Counted from the stretch's first letter, positions 18,712 to 27,229 are shown. The stretch: 64,000 nucleotides of DNA from Caballeronia sp. M1242 (GCF_017220215.1 NZ_CP071129.1:62001-126000); one strand, 5' to 3'. Numbers and translations: made by a program. Notes: generated by a model not told the origin, from the sequence alone.

Positions 18712-19674
18712 TCAACGAATCGCCAGCCGCCTTTTCGCCTCCTCGTACTCCTCTTTCAGCCGCGCGACCAGTTCGGCGACGCTCGGCGTATCGTGCATCA
18801 GGCCGACGCCCTGGCCCGCGCCCCAGATGTCCTTCCACGCCTTCGCCTTGCTCGATCCATCCCCGAAATTCATCGCGGTCTTGTCGGATTCGGGCAGCGC
18901 GTCCGGATCGAGCCCCGCGTTTACGATGCTCCGGCGAATGTAGTTGCCGTGCACGCCCGTGAAGAGATTCGTGTAGATGATGTCCGCCGCGGTCGAATCG
19001 ACGATCGCCTGCTTGTAGCTGTCGAGCGCATGCGCCTCGCGCGTCGCGATGAAGCGCGTCCCCATGTAGGCGAGGTCCGCGCCCATCGCCTGCGCAGCGA
19101 GAATCGAGCCGCCGTTGGCGATCGATCCCGACAGCACGATCGGTCCATCGAAAATGCGCCGCACTTCGCCGACGAGCGCGAACGGCGACGTGGTGCCCGC
19201 GTGCCCGCCCGCGCCGGCCGCCACGAGAATCAGCCCGTCGACGCCTGCTTCGAGCGCCTTTTGCGCGTGGCGCAGATTGATGACGTCATGTAGCACGATG
19301 CCGCCATACGAATGCACGGCGTCAATCATCTCTTTCACCGGCGCCCGCAGGCTCGTGATGAAGATCGGCACCTTGTGCTCGACGCACACGCGCACGTCAT
19401 GTTCGAGCCGCGCGTTGGACTGATGCACGATCTGATTCACCGCGATCGGTCCCACAACCGCATCGGGATTCGCCGCCTTGTGCTCGGCGAGCGATGCCTG
19501 AATCTGCGTGAGCCATTCGTCGAGCAATTCGGCGGGCCGCGCGTTCAGCGCGGGGAACGATCCGACGATACCCGCCTTGCATTGCGCGAGCACGAGTTCA
19601 GGGTAACTGACGATGAACATCGGCGAGCCGATGACGGGAAGCGCGAGATTCTGCAGGACGGCGGGAAGGGCCAT
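18712..19674 (-). CDS. nitronate monooxygenase (2-nitropropane dioxygenase family)
   Basis: 320-aa FMN-dependent TIM-barrel enzyme oxidising alkyl nitronates such as propionate-3-nitronate. Family motifs: N-terminal LPVIGSPMFIVSYPELVLAQCKAGIVGSFPAL segment, VLHDVINLRHAQKALEAGVDGLI, the FMN phosphate loop AAGAGGHAGTTSPFALV with its catalytic histidine, and the glycine-rich SGSIANGGSILAAQAMGADLAYMGTRF. Start ATG 19674 has AGGAG eight bases upstream; an in-frame Met at 19698 was rejected. Preceded by a TATAAT box fused to a perfect palindrome. Confidence 0.9.
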   Translation of the reverse strand: MALPAVLQNLALPVIGSPMFIVSYPELVLAQCKAGIVGSFPALNARPAELLDEWLTQIQASLAEHKAANPDAVVGPIAVNQIVHQSNARLEHDVRVCVEHKVPIFITSLRAPVKEMIDAVHSYGGIVLHDVINLRHAQKALEAGVDGLILVAAGAGGHAGTTSPFALVGEVRRIFDGPIVLSGSIANGGSILAAQAMGADLAYMGTRFIATREAHALDSYKQAIVDSTAADIIYTNLFTGVHGNYIRRSIVNAGLDPDALPESDKTAMNFGDGSSKAKAWKDIWGAGQGVGLMHDTPSVAELVARLKEEYEEAKRRLAIR

Positions 19675-19742
19675 GAGACGAGTCTCCTGATGTGTCATCT
19701 CGTTTCGACGCTAGCGTAAGCATGCCTCGAAGCGATGGATAG

Positions 19743-19761
19743 GAACGATCGTTCGATTATA
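19743..19761 (-). promoter_or_regulatory. -10 box with palindromic operator ahead of nitronate monooxygenase
   Basis: On the minus strand TATAAT (19761-19756) is followed by the perfect 12-bp palindrome GAACGATCGTTC (19743-19754), 70-80 nt before the start codon. No good -35 is seen. The geometry suggests steric repression by a TetR-like or other dimeric regulator. Confidence 0.45.
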
Positions 19762-19895
19762 GGCAGCGCGAGCTTGCTACGGGTCCGGGCAAATCCGAGT
19801 GAATCCTCGGTTTTCAGGCAATTCAGGCGTTCGTCGAGTGAGCATTCGAAGCGCCACGCCTACAATGACCTGCACACCGACAACAAGAACGCACC

Positions 19896-20783
19896 ATGTC
19901 TTTCGCAGGCTACGAGCCGTTTAGCGTCGACGCCGCGGGCGTCGCGATTGCGGGCGTGAAGGGCGGCAGCGGTCCGCCGCTTTTGCTCCTGCACGGCCAT
20001 CCGCAGACGCACGAGATCTGGCACAAATGCGCCGACGTTCTCGCGCGCCACTTCACGGTGATCGCGACGGATCTGCGCGGCTACGGCGCGTCGGCGAAAC
20101 CCGAGAGCGACGATCAGCACACGCCGTATTCAAAGCGCGCGATGGCCGCCGATCAGGTCGCCGTCATGCGGCACTTCGGCTACGAGCATTTTCTCGTGTG
20201 CGCGCACGATCGCGGCGCGCGCGTCGCGCATCGCATGGCGATGGATTTTCCGGATGCTGTCGATCGACTGATGCTGCTCGACATCGCGCCGACGCTCGCG
20301 ATGTACGAAGCGACCGACCGCGAGTTCGCGACCGCGTATTTCCACTGGTTCCTGCTGATTCAGCCGTCGCCGCTGCCGGAAGTGCTGATCGGCGGCAATC
20401 CGAACGCATATATCGACCGCGTGATGGGCAATCGTCACGCGGGCCTCGCGCCATTTGCGCCGCATGCGTTGCAGGCCTACCGCGATGCGCTCGCGCAGCC
20501 GGGCGCGGTCTACGCGATGTGCGAGGACTATCGCGCGTCCGCGAGCATCGACCTGGAACACGATCGCGCCGACCGCGAGCGCGGGCTCAAGATCGCGTGT
20601 CCGTTGCGCGTGCTGTGGGGCGCGGAGGGCGTGATCGAGCGATGCTTCGACGCGCTCGCCGAATGGCGGCGCGTGGCCCGCGACGTGAGCGGCCGCGCGC
20701 TGCCGTGCGGGCATTACATTCCTGAGGAGCAGCCGGATGCGTTGATCGAGGAGATGCTCGCGTTCTTCGACACCACGGCTTGA
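19896..20783 (+). CDS. alpha/beta hydrolase resembling haloacetate/fluoroacetate dehalogenase
   Basis: 295-aa alpha/beta hydrolase. The nucleophile is an aspartate (D105 in AHDRGARVAHR) rather than serine. The full haloacetate-dehalogenase layout is present: carboxylate-binding R106 and R109, D129, catalytic H273 in CGHYIPEE, and the halide-site trio H150-W151 and Y212. The spacings parallel those of characterised fluoroacetate dehalogenases. Predicted to hydrolyse haloacetates to glycolate via an aspartyl ester. The ribosome site is weak. A terminator follows. Substrate is inferred from active-site residues only. Confidence 0.85.
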   Translation: MSFAGYEPFSVDAAGVAIAGVKGGSGPPLLLLHGHPQTHEIWHKCADVLARHFTVIATDLRGYGASAKPESDDQHTPYSKRAMAADQVAVMRHFGYEHFLVCAHDRGARVAHRMAMDFPDAVDRLMLLDIAPTLAMYEATDREFATAYFHWFLLIQPSPLPEVLIGGNPNAYIDRVMGNRHAGLAPFAPHALQAYRDALAQPGAVYAMCEDYRASASIDLEHDRADRERGLKIACPLRVLWGAEGVIERCFDALAEWRRVARDVSGRALPCGHYIPEEQPDALIEEMLAFFDTTA

Positions 20784-20875
20784 CGACGAAGCGTCAAGCA
20801 TCTGTAGGGAAAGCACCGATGCACGGGGTATATCGTCGGGTTACGATCAATTCGACGTTGATCACGTCTATGTTC

Positions 20876-20908
20876 GCCGCTTGCCGTAGCTGACAAGCGG
20901 CTTTCTTT
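20876..20908 (+). terminator. terminator after the dehalogenase-like gene
   Basis: GCCGCTTG/CAAGCGGC stem (20876-20901) followed by TTCTTTTT. Confidence 0.8.
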
Positions 20909-20923
20909 TTGGCCGCACGCTTT

Positions 20924-21838
20924 TTATGCGACGGCCACCACGCCCGCGTTCACCTTCACCGCGCCCGCCTGCGCGAGTTCCGCGACGATTCTCTCCAGCA
21001 ACGCGCGGCGCTCGCCCGGCGCGGCAAGCATATTCGCGGCGGCGCGCATGGCGCGCGCCGTTGCGGTCGTCGCGAAGAGCGCGTCGAAGCTCATCGCGCG
21101 CACTTCCATCAGCTTGAAGACGATCAGCACCTTCAGCGCGTTCTTCGCGTTGCGGGCGGGATCGGCCTGCAAGTAGTCGAGCCGCGACGAGGCGACATCG
21201 AGTGCGCGCGCCACGTCCGTGAACGGCGCGCCGTGGCCGGGAATCACGAGACCGACGTCGAGCCGCGCGATGAGTTCGAGCACCGCGCGTTCTTCGGCGA
21301 AACCGCTTGCGCCTTCGAGCTCCGGAAAGATCACGCCGAAGCCGTTCTCCCACAGCGCGTCGGCGCTGATGAGCACGCGCGTCTCGGCGCAGTAGAGCAT
21401 CAGCGAGTGCGGGTCGTGTCCCGGCGCGCCGAGCACGGACCATTCAAGTCCGCCGAGCATGAGCGTGCCGCCCGTCGCAATGGTGCCCGTGAAGCCGAAG
21501 CGGTCGCACCGCTGGCCGGTGGCGTTGAAACTGAGCGCGTGCTCGTCCCATTCGCGCACGGCGTCGGCTTCGCTCGCGGGAATCAGCGTGTCGCACGCAT
21601 ACGTTTGCTGAAGCAGCGCGTTGCCGCCGCAATGGTCCGAATGCAGATGCGTATTGACGATCAGATCGAGCTGGCGGCGCGGACCGAGCTTCTGCCTGAC
21701 GAGCGCTAACGTTTGCGGCGCATGGGAAACGTAGCCTGTATCGACGAGCGCCGCGCCTTCGTCGCTGACGAACAGCACATTGTTCGACGAGAGCCAGCCG
21801 CGCTCGAAGACGGTCATGGAGTCGGGTAGCGCGTTCAA
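20924..21838 (-). CDS. metallo-beta-lactamase-fold hydrolase
   Basis: 304-aa MBL-fold enzyme with the metal-binding THLHSDHCGG (H64, H66, D68, H69), GAPGHDPHSLMLYC (third histidine) and VIPGHGAPF motifs. The C-terminal 60-70 residues form an extra helical domain typical of the glyoxalase-II-like thioesterase branch. I place the start at TTG 21838: it has AAGGAG seven to eight bases upstream and overlaps the MaoC stop as TTGA, whereas ATG 21817 lacks a ribosome site. Last gene of the six-gene VOC-to-MBL operon. Substrate unknown; thioester hydrolysis is plausible. Confidence 0.82.
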   Translation of the reverse strand: MNALPDSMTVFERGWLSSNNVLFVSDEGAALVDTGYVSHAPQTLALVRQKLGPRRQLDLIVNTHLHSDHCGGNALLQQTYACDTLIPASEADAVREWDEHALSFNATGQRCDRFGFTGTIATGGTLMLGGLEWSVLGAPGHDPHSLMLYCAETRVLISADALWENGFGVIFPELEGASGFAEERAVLELIARLDVGLVIPGHGAPFTDVARALDVASSRLDYLQADPARNAKNALKVLIVFKLMEVRAMSFDALFATTATARAMRAAANMLAAPGERRALLERIVAELAQAGAVKVNAGVVAVA

Positions 21839-22431
21839 GGCGCGGTCTCCTTCGGCATCACGACGATGGTCGCGGTCGCCTTCATCACGGTTTCGCCGAG
21901 TTGATTCTGAGCGCCGCCTTCCAGCTTCGTCAGATCGCCGCCGAGGCTCGCTTTCCACTTCGCTTCGATCACTTCCCAGCGCATGGTGAGCACGTCGCCG
22001 GCTTTCACGGCGCGCGTCAATTTGATGCCGAATTCGAGGCCGAGCGGCTGCGCGTATCGCGCGAAGTGGTCGGCGATCATCGCCATGAGATGCGCGGTCG
22101 GCTGCGTGCCGGACGCGATCAGCGCGCCGAAGCGGCTCGCGCGTGCGTAGGCTTCGTCGTGATGCAGCGGGTTCGTGTCGTTGACGAGCGTCGCGAATTC
22201 GCGGATGGAATCGGCCGGCAGCGCGAGCGTCGCCTGGAACGATTCGCCGATCATCACGACGCGCGCGCCTTGCTTGCGGCTCGAAATGCGCGCGAGCACG
22301 CCGCGTTTCCCGGCGTCGTCATACGCGCTCCATTCCGCGATCTCGTCGATGGTGCGAAGGCAGCCATCGCAGAAGCCCGTTTGCGCATTCATGCGGCAGA
22401 CGTCGACGCACGGCGACGGCACGCCGTTCAT
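21835..22431 (-). CDS. DUF1289-MaoC dehydratase fusion protein
   Basis: 198 aa. Residues 1-55 are a DUF1289 module with four cysteines in the family spacing (C8, C12, C21, C24: SPCVDVCRM and FCDGCLRT). Residues 60-198 are a MaoC-like hot-dog hydratase domain (NDTNPLHHDEAYARASRFG, with the catalytic D-x4-H region). The two parts are in one uninterrupted frame, and the internal Met60 (22254) has only a poorly placed AAGG, so a fused product is likely. The start overlaps the YbaK stop (ATGA) and the stop overlaps the next gene's TTG. Probably acyl-CoA hydration; the role of the cysteine module is unknown. Confidence 0.82.
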   Translation of the reverse strand: MNGVPSPCVDVCRMNAQTGFCDGCLRTIDEIAEWSAYDDAGKRGVLARISSRKQGARVVMIGESFQATLALPADSIREFATLVNDTNPLHHDEAYARASRFGALIASGTQPTAHLMAMIADHFARYAQPLGLEFGIKLTRAVKAGDVLTMRWEVIEAKWKASLGGDLTKLEGGAQNQLGETVMKATATIVVMPKETAP

Positions 22432-22940
22432 TGGGCCGCCGTCTCGCGCAGCGCGACATCGGCGACCGGCGCGCCCGTCAGATCGATCAACTCGCGCGGC
22501 GACAGGTTGAAGACCGCGTGCGGATGCCCGGCCGCAGCCCACAGGCTGTCGAGCGCGAGCAGGTCTTCGTCGATCAGCGTGACCGGCTCGACCGCATGCC
22601 CGATCGGGCACACGCCGCCGATCGCGTAGCCGGTCTTTTCGCGCACGAACTTCGCATCCGCGCGGGCGAGTGCGCCGACGCGCGCCGCGACTTTCGCTTC
22701 GTCCACGCGATTCGCGCCGCTCGCGATCACGAGCACGGGCGCATCGTCTTCGCGGCGGCGAAAAAGAATCGACTTGGCGATCTGCGCGATCGAGCAGTCG
22801 AGCCCGGCCGCCGCTTCCGCCGATGTCTTTCCCGTCTCGGGCAGCATCACGACCGGATGCGGATGACCGCGCTCCTGCAACAGCAACGCGACGCGGCGCG
22901 CGGAATCAGGCAGGGCTTCGATAGGAGTCGGTTCGATCAT
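22428..22940 (-). CDS. YbaK/EbsC-family aminoacyl-tRNA deacylase
   Basis: 170-aa trans-editing domain protein that hydrolyses mischarged aminoacyl-tRNAs (YbaK/ProX class). Family features: AQIAKSILFRRREDDAPVLVIASGANRVDEAKVA, with the conserved lysine in QIAKS, and the GYAIGGVCPIGH substrate pocket. Start ATG 22940 has GAGA upstream. It sits inside an operon with catabolic enzymes and overlaps the following fusion gene by ATGA. tRNA specificity cannot be assigned. Confidence 0.88.
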   Translation of the reverse strand: MIEPTPIEALPDSARRVALLLQERGHPHPVVMLPETGKTSAEAAAGLDCSIAQIAKSILFRRREDDAPVLVIASGANRVDEAKVAARVGALARADAKFVREKTGYAIGGVCPIGHAVEPVTLIDEDLLALDSLWAAAGHPHAVFNLSPRELIDLTGAPVADVALRETAAQ

Positions 22941-22962
22941 GGAGTTTCTCTTCGTGACACGC

Positions 22963-23883
22963 TTAGACGCAGACTTCGCCGCTCTTTTTCTTCGCCAGCA
23001 ACGCGCGGCCGGCGCGGGATGCGCTCGGCTTGCCGATTGCGCGCGAAATGAAGTCACCGATCTCGACGAGCTCATCGAGTTTCACGCCGGTCTCGATGCC
23101 GAGCCCGTTCATCAGATACACGACGTCTTCGGTCGCCACATTACCCGTCGCGCCCTTCGCGTACGGACAGCCGCCGAGCCCCGCGACCGACGCATGAAAA
23201 ATCTCGATGCCTTCGAGCAGCGCCGCATAGATGTTGCCGATGGCCTGGCCGTACGTATCGTGAAAGTGGCCGGACAGGCGCTCGCGCGGAAACACCTTCG
23301 ACGCCGCCGCGACCACTTCGCGCGTGCGCTTCGGCGTGGCGACGCCGATGGTATCGGCGATGTCGATCTCGTCGCAGCCGAGCGCCTTCATGCGCTCGAC
23401 GACATCCACGACGGACGCCACGCTCACTTCGCCCTGATACGGGCAGCCGAGCGCGCACGAAATGCTCGCGCGCAGCCGCATGCCGGCGTCCTTCGCGGCT
23501 TTCGCAACTGGCTCGAAACGCGCGATGCTTTCCGCGATGCTGCAATTGATGTTCTTCTGCGAGAACGCCTCGCTTGCCGCGCCGAAGATGACGACCTCGT
23601 CGGCCTTCGCTTCGAGCGCGCCTTCGAAGCCGCGCATGTTCGGCGTGAGCACGGAGTAGATCGTGCCCGGCCGGCGCTCGATGCGGGCCATGACGGCGGC
23701 GGCGTCGGCCATTTGCGGCACCCACTTGGCCGATACGAACGACGTGGCCTCGACATTCACGACGCCCGCGCGCGCGAGCCGGTTCACGAGCTCGACCTTC
23801 GTTTCGGTCGAGACGAATTCCTTCTCGTTCTGCAGACCGTCGCGCGGTCCGACTTCGACGATTTTTACTTTGGTGGGAAGCAT
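22963..23883 (-). CDS. mvaB: hydroxymethylglutaryl-CoA lyase
   Basis: 306-aa TIM-barrel lyase splitting HMG-CoA into acetoacetate and acetyl-CoA, the last step of leucine degradation. Diagnostic motifs: VEVGPRDGLQNE at the N-terminus (metal and substrate aspartate), SGHFHDTYGQAIGN (metal histidines) and the signature VAGLGGCPYAKGATGNVATED with the catalytic cysteine. Start ATG 23883 has GGAG seven bases upstream. Third gene of the VOC-to-MBL operon, 29 nt after the hydroxyacid dehydrogenase. Confidence 0.95.
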   Translation of the reverse strand: MLPTKVKIVEVGPRDGLQNEKEFVSTETKVELVNRLARAGVVNVEATSFVSAKWVPQMADAAAVMARIERRPGTIYSVLTPNMRGFEGALEAKADEVVIFGAASEAFSQKNINCSIAESIARFEPVAKAAKDAGMRLRASISCALGCPYQGEVSVASVVDVVERMKALGCDEIDIADTIGVATPKRTREVVAAASKVFPRERLSGHFHDTYGQAIGNIYAALLEGIEIFHASVAGLGGCPYAKGATGNVATEDVVYLMNGLGIETGVKLDELVEIGDFISRAIGKPSASRAGRALLAKKKSGEVCV

Positions 23884-23912
23884 GGCTGTCTCCGTTATAA
23901 GCACCACGCGAT

Positions 23913-24854
23913 TCAGTAACCGCGCTCGAAATCCACGATGCCGCTGATCGCTTCGCCACGCGCGAGCGCCCGGATCTTCGCGGCGATCTGCACGACGCTT
24001 TCCTGGCGCAACGTCTCCGCCGATATGTGCGGCGTGACGCTGACGCGCGGATGCCGCCAGAACGGATGATCGGCGGGCAGCGGCTCCGCATGGAAGACGT
24101 CGAGCATCGCGCGGGATAACTGCCCGCTGTCGAGCGCGGCGAGCAGGTCGGCGTCGACGACATGCGGGCCGCGCGCCACATTCACCAGATACGCGCCGCG
24201 CGCGAGCTTGCCGAACGCGCGAGCATTCAGGATGCCTTCCGTATCCGGCGTATGCGGCAGCAGGTTGATGAGCATCTTCGCGCCGTCGAGGAAGGCGTCG
24301 AATTGTTCGGCACCGGCGAAAACCTCAACGCCTGCGATGTCCTTCGGCGTGCGGCTGTAGCCGCGCACCGGCACGCCGAGACCGACCAGCGCACGCGCCA
24401 CTTCAGCGCCGAGCACGCCGAGTCCCAGCACGCCGACCGTGAAGGTCCCGCGCGCATGCTGCGGGAGTTTCTGCCAGCGGCCTTCGCGTTGCTGCGCGTC
24501 GTATTCGTCGAAGCGGCGCATGAAGCGCAGCACGGCATAAGTCGCGTATTCGACCATCTGCTGCGCCATGCCGGTGTCTTCCAGACGCACGAGCATCGCG
24601 TTGGGCGGCAGCGTGCCCGGCTCCTTGCGCTCCACATCCAGAATGGCATCGACGCCCGCGCCGAGATTGAACACGGCCTTAAGATCCGGACGATCGGCGA
24701 ACAGCTCGCGCGGCGCGCGCCACACGACCGCATAGTCGGCGTGCGCGGTGTCGCCCGGTTGCCATACGCGCACGTCCGCTTCCGGCAGTTCGCGCGCGAA
24801 GTCGCGCAGCCAGGCGTCGGTGTCGGTGTGCTGCTCGTAGAAGATGATCTTCAT
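23913..24854 (-). CDS. ghrA: D-2-hydroxyacid dehydrogenase (glyoxylate/hydroxypyruvate reductase A type)
   Basis: 313-aa NAD(P)H-dependent reductase of glyoxylate and hydroxypyruvate. Nucleotide-binding GVLGLGVLGAEVARAL, the catalytic arginine in NVARGPHVVDADLLAALDSG, the glutamate in DVFHAEPLPADHPFW and the catalytic histidine in VTPHISAET are present, in GhrA order. Length equals E. coli GhrA (312 aa). Starts 5 nt after the VOC gene. The GhrA rather than GhrB assignment rests on the N-terminus (MKIIFYEQHTD) and RMED-like insert. Confidence 0.85.
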   Translation of the reverse strand: MKIIFYEQHTDTDAWLRDFARELPEADVRVWQPGDTAHADYAVVWRAPRELFADRPDLKAVFNLGAGVDAILDVERKEPGTLPPNAMLVRLEDTGMAQQMVEYATYAVLRFMRRFDEYDAQQREGRWQKLPQHARGTFTVGVLGLGVLGAEVARALVGLGVPVRGYSRTPKDIAGVEVFAGAEQFDAFLDGAKMLINLLPHTPDTEGILNARAFGKLARGAYLVNVARGPHVVDADLLAALDSGQLSRAMLDVFHAEPLPADHPFWRHPRVSVTPHISAETLRQESVVQIAAKIRALARGEAISGIVDFERGY

Positions 24855-24859
24855 GCGGC

Positions 24860-25342
24860 TCACTTGGCGAACAACTGGCCGATGTCGTTGAACGCCTTGA
24901 ATTCCAGCGCGTTGCCGCACGGATCGAGGAAGAACATCGTCGCCTGCTCGCCGACTTCGCCCTTGAAGCGGATATGCGGCTCGATGATGAACTTCGTCCC
25001 CACGCCCTTCAGACGCTCGGCGAGCGCGTGCCAGTCGCTCATCGAGAGCACGACGCCGAAGTGGCGCACCGGCACGGCGTCGCCATCGACCGCGTTCTTC
25101 GCGGCGGGGCGTGCCTCGTCGGGCGACAGATGCGCGACCAGTTGATGCCCGAAGAAATCGAAATCCACCCACTCCGGCGAACTGCGTCCTTCGGGACAGC
25201 CGAGCAACTCGCCGTAGAACGCGCGGGCGTTCTCGAGACTGGTGACGGGAAAGGCGAGATGGAACGGCTGCAGCGTGCGTTGCGTCCTCGAATGGTCCGC
25301 GTGCTCGAAGCGGCCGGCGGATTCATCGGGTAGATCGGACAT
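24860..25342 (-). CDS. VOC-family (glyoxalase/dioxygenase fold) protein
   Basis: 159 aa with two beta-alpha-beta-beta-beta modules. Metal-site-like residues are H41 in [10 protein letters not shown] in HFGVVLSM and E in GNALEFKAF. The sequence [17 protein letters not shown] is the usual module start, and [14 protein letters not shown] the usual end. ATG 25342 follows a near-perfect GGGAGG site, making it the first gene of the six-gene operon. Substrate unknown; ring-cleavage dioxygenase-like or lactoylglutathione-like. Confidence 0.82.
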   Translation of the reverse strand: MSDLPDESAGRFEHADHSRTQRTLQPFHLAFPVTSLENARAFYGELLGCPEGRSSPEWVDFDFFGHQLVAHLSPDEARPAAKNAVDGDAVPVRHFGVVLSMSDWHALAERLKGVGTKFIIEPHIRFKGEVGEQATMFFLDPCGNALEFKAFNDIGQLFAK

Positions 25343-25499
25343 ACGGCCTCCCTGTGGCGACGATGCGGCGATTCGGGACATTTTACGGTGACGGCGCGCT
25401 CGGCGTGCGGCTGCGAATAACCAAATGACGATTGAATCGTTCGCGGCCGCGCTGCATCACGCGAGAATGAAGCCTGAACCGAATGCAGCCGAGGCACGC

Positions 25500-26108
25500 A
25501 TGAACATGAACGACGAACCCTTGCGGCGGCCGGTGCTCGTGACCGTGCCCGGACTGCACGGCAGCGAAGGCGCGCACTGGCAGAGCTGGCTGGAGCGGCA
25601 ATACGAGGAGGCATCGCGCGTCGAGCAGGCCGACTGGGACGCGCCGCATCTCGACGAGTGGGCGAGCGCCGTCGAAGCGCGCCTCGACGCGTTGCAGCGG
25701 CCCGCCGTGCTCGCCGCGCACAGCTTCGGCTGTCTTGCGGTCGCGCATGCGTTCAGGCGTGCGCGCAGCCGCGCGCTCTCGCGCGTGACCGGCGTGTTGC
25801 TGGTCGCGCCGGCGAGCCCCGACAAGTTCCGGCTCGCGGGCCGGTTCGAGCCACAGCGACTTGTCGTGCCGTCGATCGTGGTCGGCAGCGAGACGGACCC
25901 GTGGATGCCGATCGACCGGGCGCGCGATCTCGCGCAGCATCTGGGCAGCGCGTTCGTGAATTTCGGCGATGCCGGGCACATCAACACGGCGGCGGGCTTC
26001 GGGCCGTGGCCGCACGCGAAGTATCTCGTCGATACGCTCGCGCACTACGCTCCGCCCGAGGCGAACGGCGAGCGCGAGCGGTTGCAGCGTGAACATGCGT
26101 ATGGCTGA
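25500..26108 (+). CDS. RBBP9/YdeN-family alpha/beta hydrolase
   Basis: 202-aa serine hydrolase. VTVPGLHGSEGAHWQSWLE opens the domain, the nucleophile serine is in AAHSFGCLA, the acid in GSETDPWMP and the histidine in FGDAGHINTAAGFGPWP, all in RBBP9-family order. The ATG at 25500 has GAGG six bases upstream; an earlier in-frame Met (25425) has none. Stands alone between two oppositely directed units. Cellular substrate unknown. Confidence 0.85.
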   Translation: MNMNDEPLRRPVLVTVPGLHGSEGAHWQSWLERQYEEASRVEQADWDAPHLDEWASAVEARLDALQRPAVLAAHSFGCLAVAHAFRRARSRALSRVTGVLLVAPASPDKFRLAGRFEPQRLVVPSIVVGSETDPWMPIDRARDLAQHLGSAFVNFGDAGHINTAAGFGPWPHAKYLVDTLAHYAPPEANGERERLQREHAYG

Positions 26109-26138
26109 TGCTGCTTAAGCGCATCCGATAACATACAT

Positions 26139-26163
26139 GGCCGCCTTCGAGCGGCCTTTCGCT
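26139..26163 (+). terminator. terminator after the RBBP9-like gene
   Basis: GGCCGC/GCGGCC stem with CTTCGA loop (26139-26156), then TTTCGCTTTC. Partial read-through into sbp is possible. Confidence 0.6.
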
Positions 26164-26182
26164 TTCTGATTACGGGGAACTC

Positions 26183-27181
26183 ATGGCGGCATTCAGGCAA
26201 ATCGCGCTCGCGACATTGATGATGGCGACGGGCGTCGCGCACGCGGACACTACGCTGCTCAACGTCTCCTACGACGTGACGCGCGAGCTATACAAGGACA
26301 TCGACGCCGCCTTCGTCGCGGACTACAAGAAGCGCACCGGCGAGACCGTATCGGTGAGGCAGTCGCATGGCGCGTCGAGCGCGCAGGCGTTGTCGGTGAT
26401 GCAGGGCTTGCAGGCGGACGTGGTGACGATGAACCAGCCGAACGACATCGACCTGCTCGCCGAGCGCGGGCAACTCGTGCCGGCCAACTGGCGCACGCGC
26501 CTGCCGAACGGCAGCGCGCCGTACACCACGACGATGGTGTTCCTCGTGCGCCACGGCAACCCGAAGCACATCAAGGACTGGAGCGATCTGGCGCGCCCCG
26601 GCGTGCAGGCGGTGATCGCGAATCCGAAGACATCGGGCAACGGACGCTACACCTATCTCGCGGCGTGGGGCTACAAGAAGCAGCAGGGCGCGACCGACGC
26701 GCAGGCGCAGGACTTCGAGAAGGCGATCTTCGCGAACGTGCCGGTGCTCGACACGGGCGGCCGCGGCGCGACGACGACGTTCACGCAGCGCGGCATCGGC
26801 GATGTGCTCGTGACCTTCGAAAACGAAGTGGGGCTGATCGAAGCGGGCGCGGGCGCGAAGGACTTCGACGCGGTGTATCCGTCGTCGAGCTTGCTGGCGG
26901 AGCCGCCGGTTTCGATCGTCGATAAGGTGGTGGACAAGCGCGGCACGCGCAAGCAAGCGCAAGCGTATCTCGACTTCTTGTACACGCCGCAGGCGCAGGA
27001 GATCATCGCGCAGCATCATTTGCGGCCGCGCAACGCGGACGTGCTCGCGAAGCATGCGAGCGAGTTCAAGCCGCTGAAGACGTTTACGGTGGAGCAGGTT
27101 TTTGGAAGCTGGCAGAAGGCGCAGCAGACGCATTTTGCGGATGGCGGGACGTTCGATCAGATCGTCGCCGACAAAAAATAA
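26183..27181 (+). CDS. sbp: periplasmic sulfate-binding protein
   Basis: 332-aa substrate-binding protein for the CysTWA sulfate/thiosulfate ABC importer. N-terminal signal peptide ending near GVAHA|DTT. Family blocks: LLNVSYDVTRELYKDID, VRQSHGASSAQA (sulfate-contacting Ser), VTMNQPNDIDLLAERG, ANPKTSGNGRYTYLAAWG, VTFENEVGLIEAG and PSSSLLAEPPVSIVD. GGGGAA precedes ATG 26183. No cysT, cysW or cysA gene is adjacent, so the permease must be encoded elsewhere. A 12-bp perfect hairpin separates it from convergent bioB. Confidence 0.92.
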   Translation: MAAFRQIALATLMMATGVAHADTTLLNVSYDVTRELYKDIDAAFVADYKKRTGETVSVRQSHGASSAQALSVMQGLQADVVTMNQPNDIDLLAERGQLVPANWRTRLPNGSAPYTTTMVFLVRHGNPKHIKDWSDLARPGVQAVIANPKTSGNGRYTYLAAWGYKKQQGATDAQAQDFEKAIFANVPVLDTGGRGATTTFTQRGIGDVLVTFENEVGLIEAGAGAKDFDAVYPSSSLLAEPPVSIVDKVVDKRGTRKQAQAYLDFLYTPQAQEIIAQHHLRPRNADVLAKHASEFKPLKTFTVEQVFGSWQKAQQTHFADGGTFDQIVADKK

Positions 27182-27188
27182 AACCCTC

Positions 27189-27220
27189 GCGGGGCTCGCG
27201 ACCACCGACGCGAGCCCCGC
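27189..27220. terminator. strong hairpin between convergent sbp and bioB
   Basis: Perfect 12-bp inverted repeat GCGGGGCTCGCG / CGCGAGCCCCGC with an 8-nt loop, 7-8 nt after sbp and 10 nt past the bioB stop. No long U-tract, so it may act as a transcript-end stabiliser or weak bidirectional terminator. Confidence 0.65.
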
Positions 27221-27229
27221 GCTTAACGC

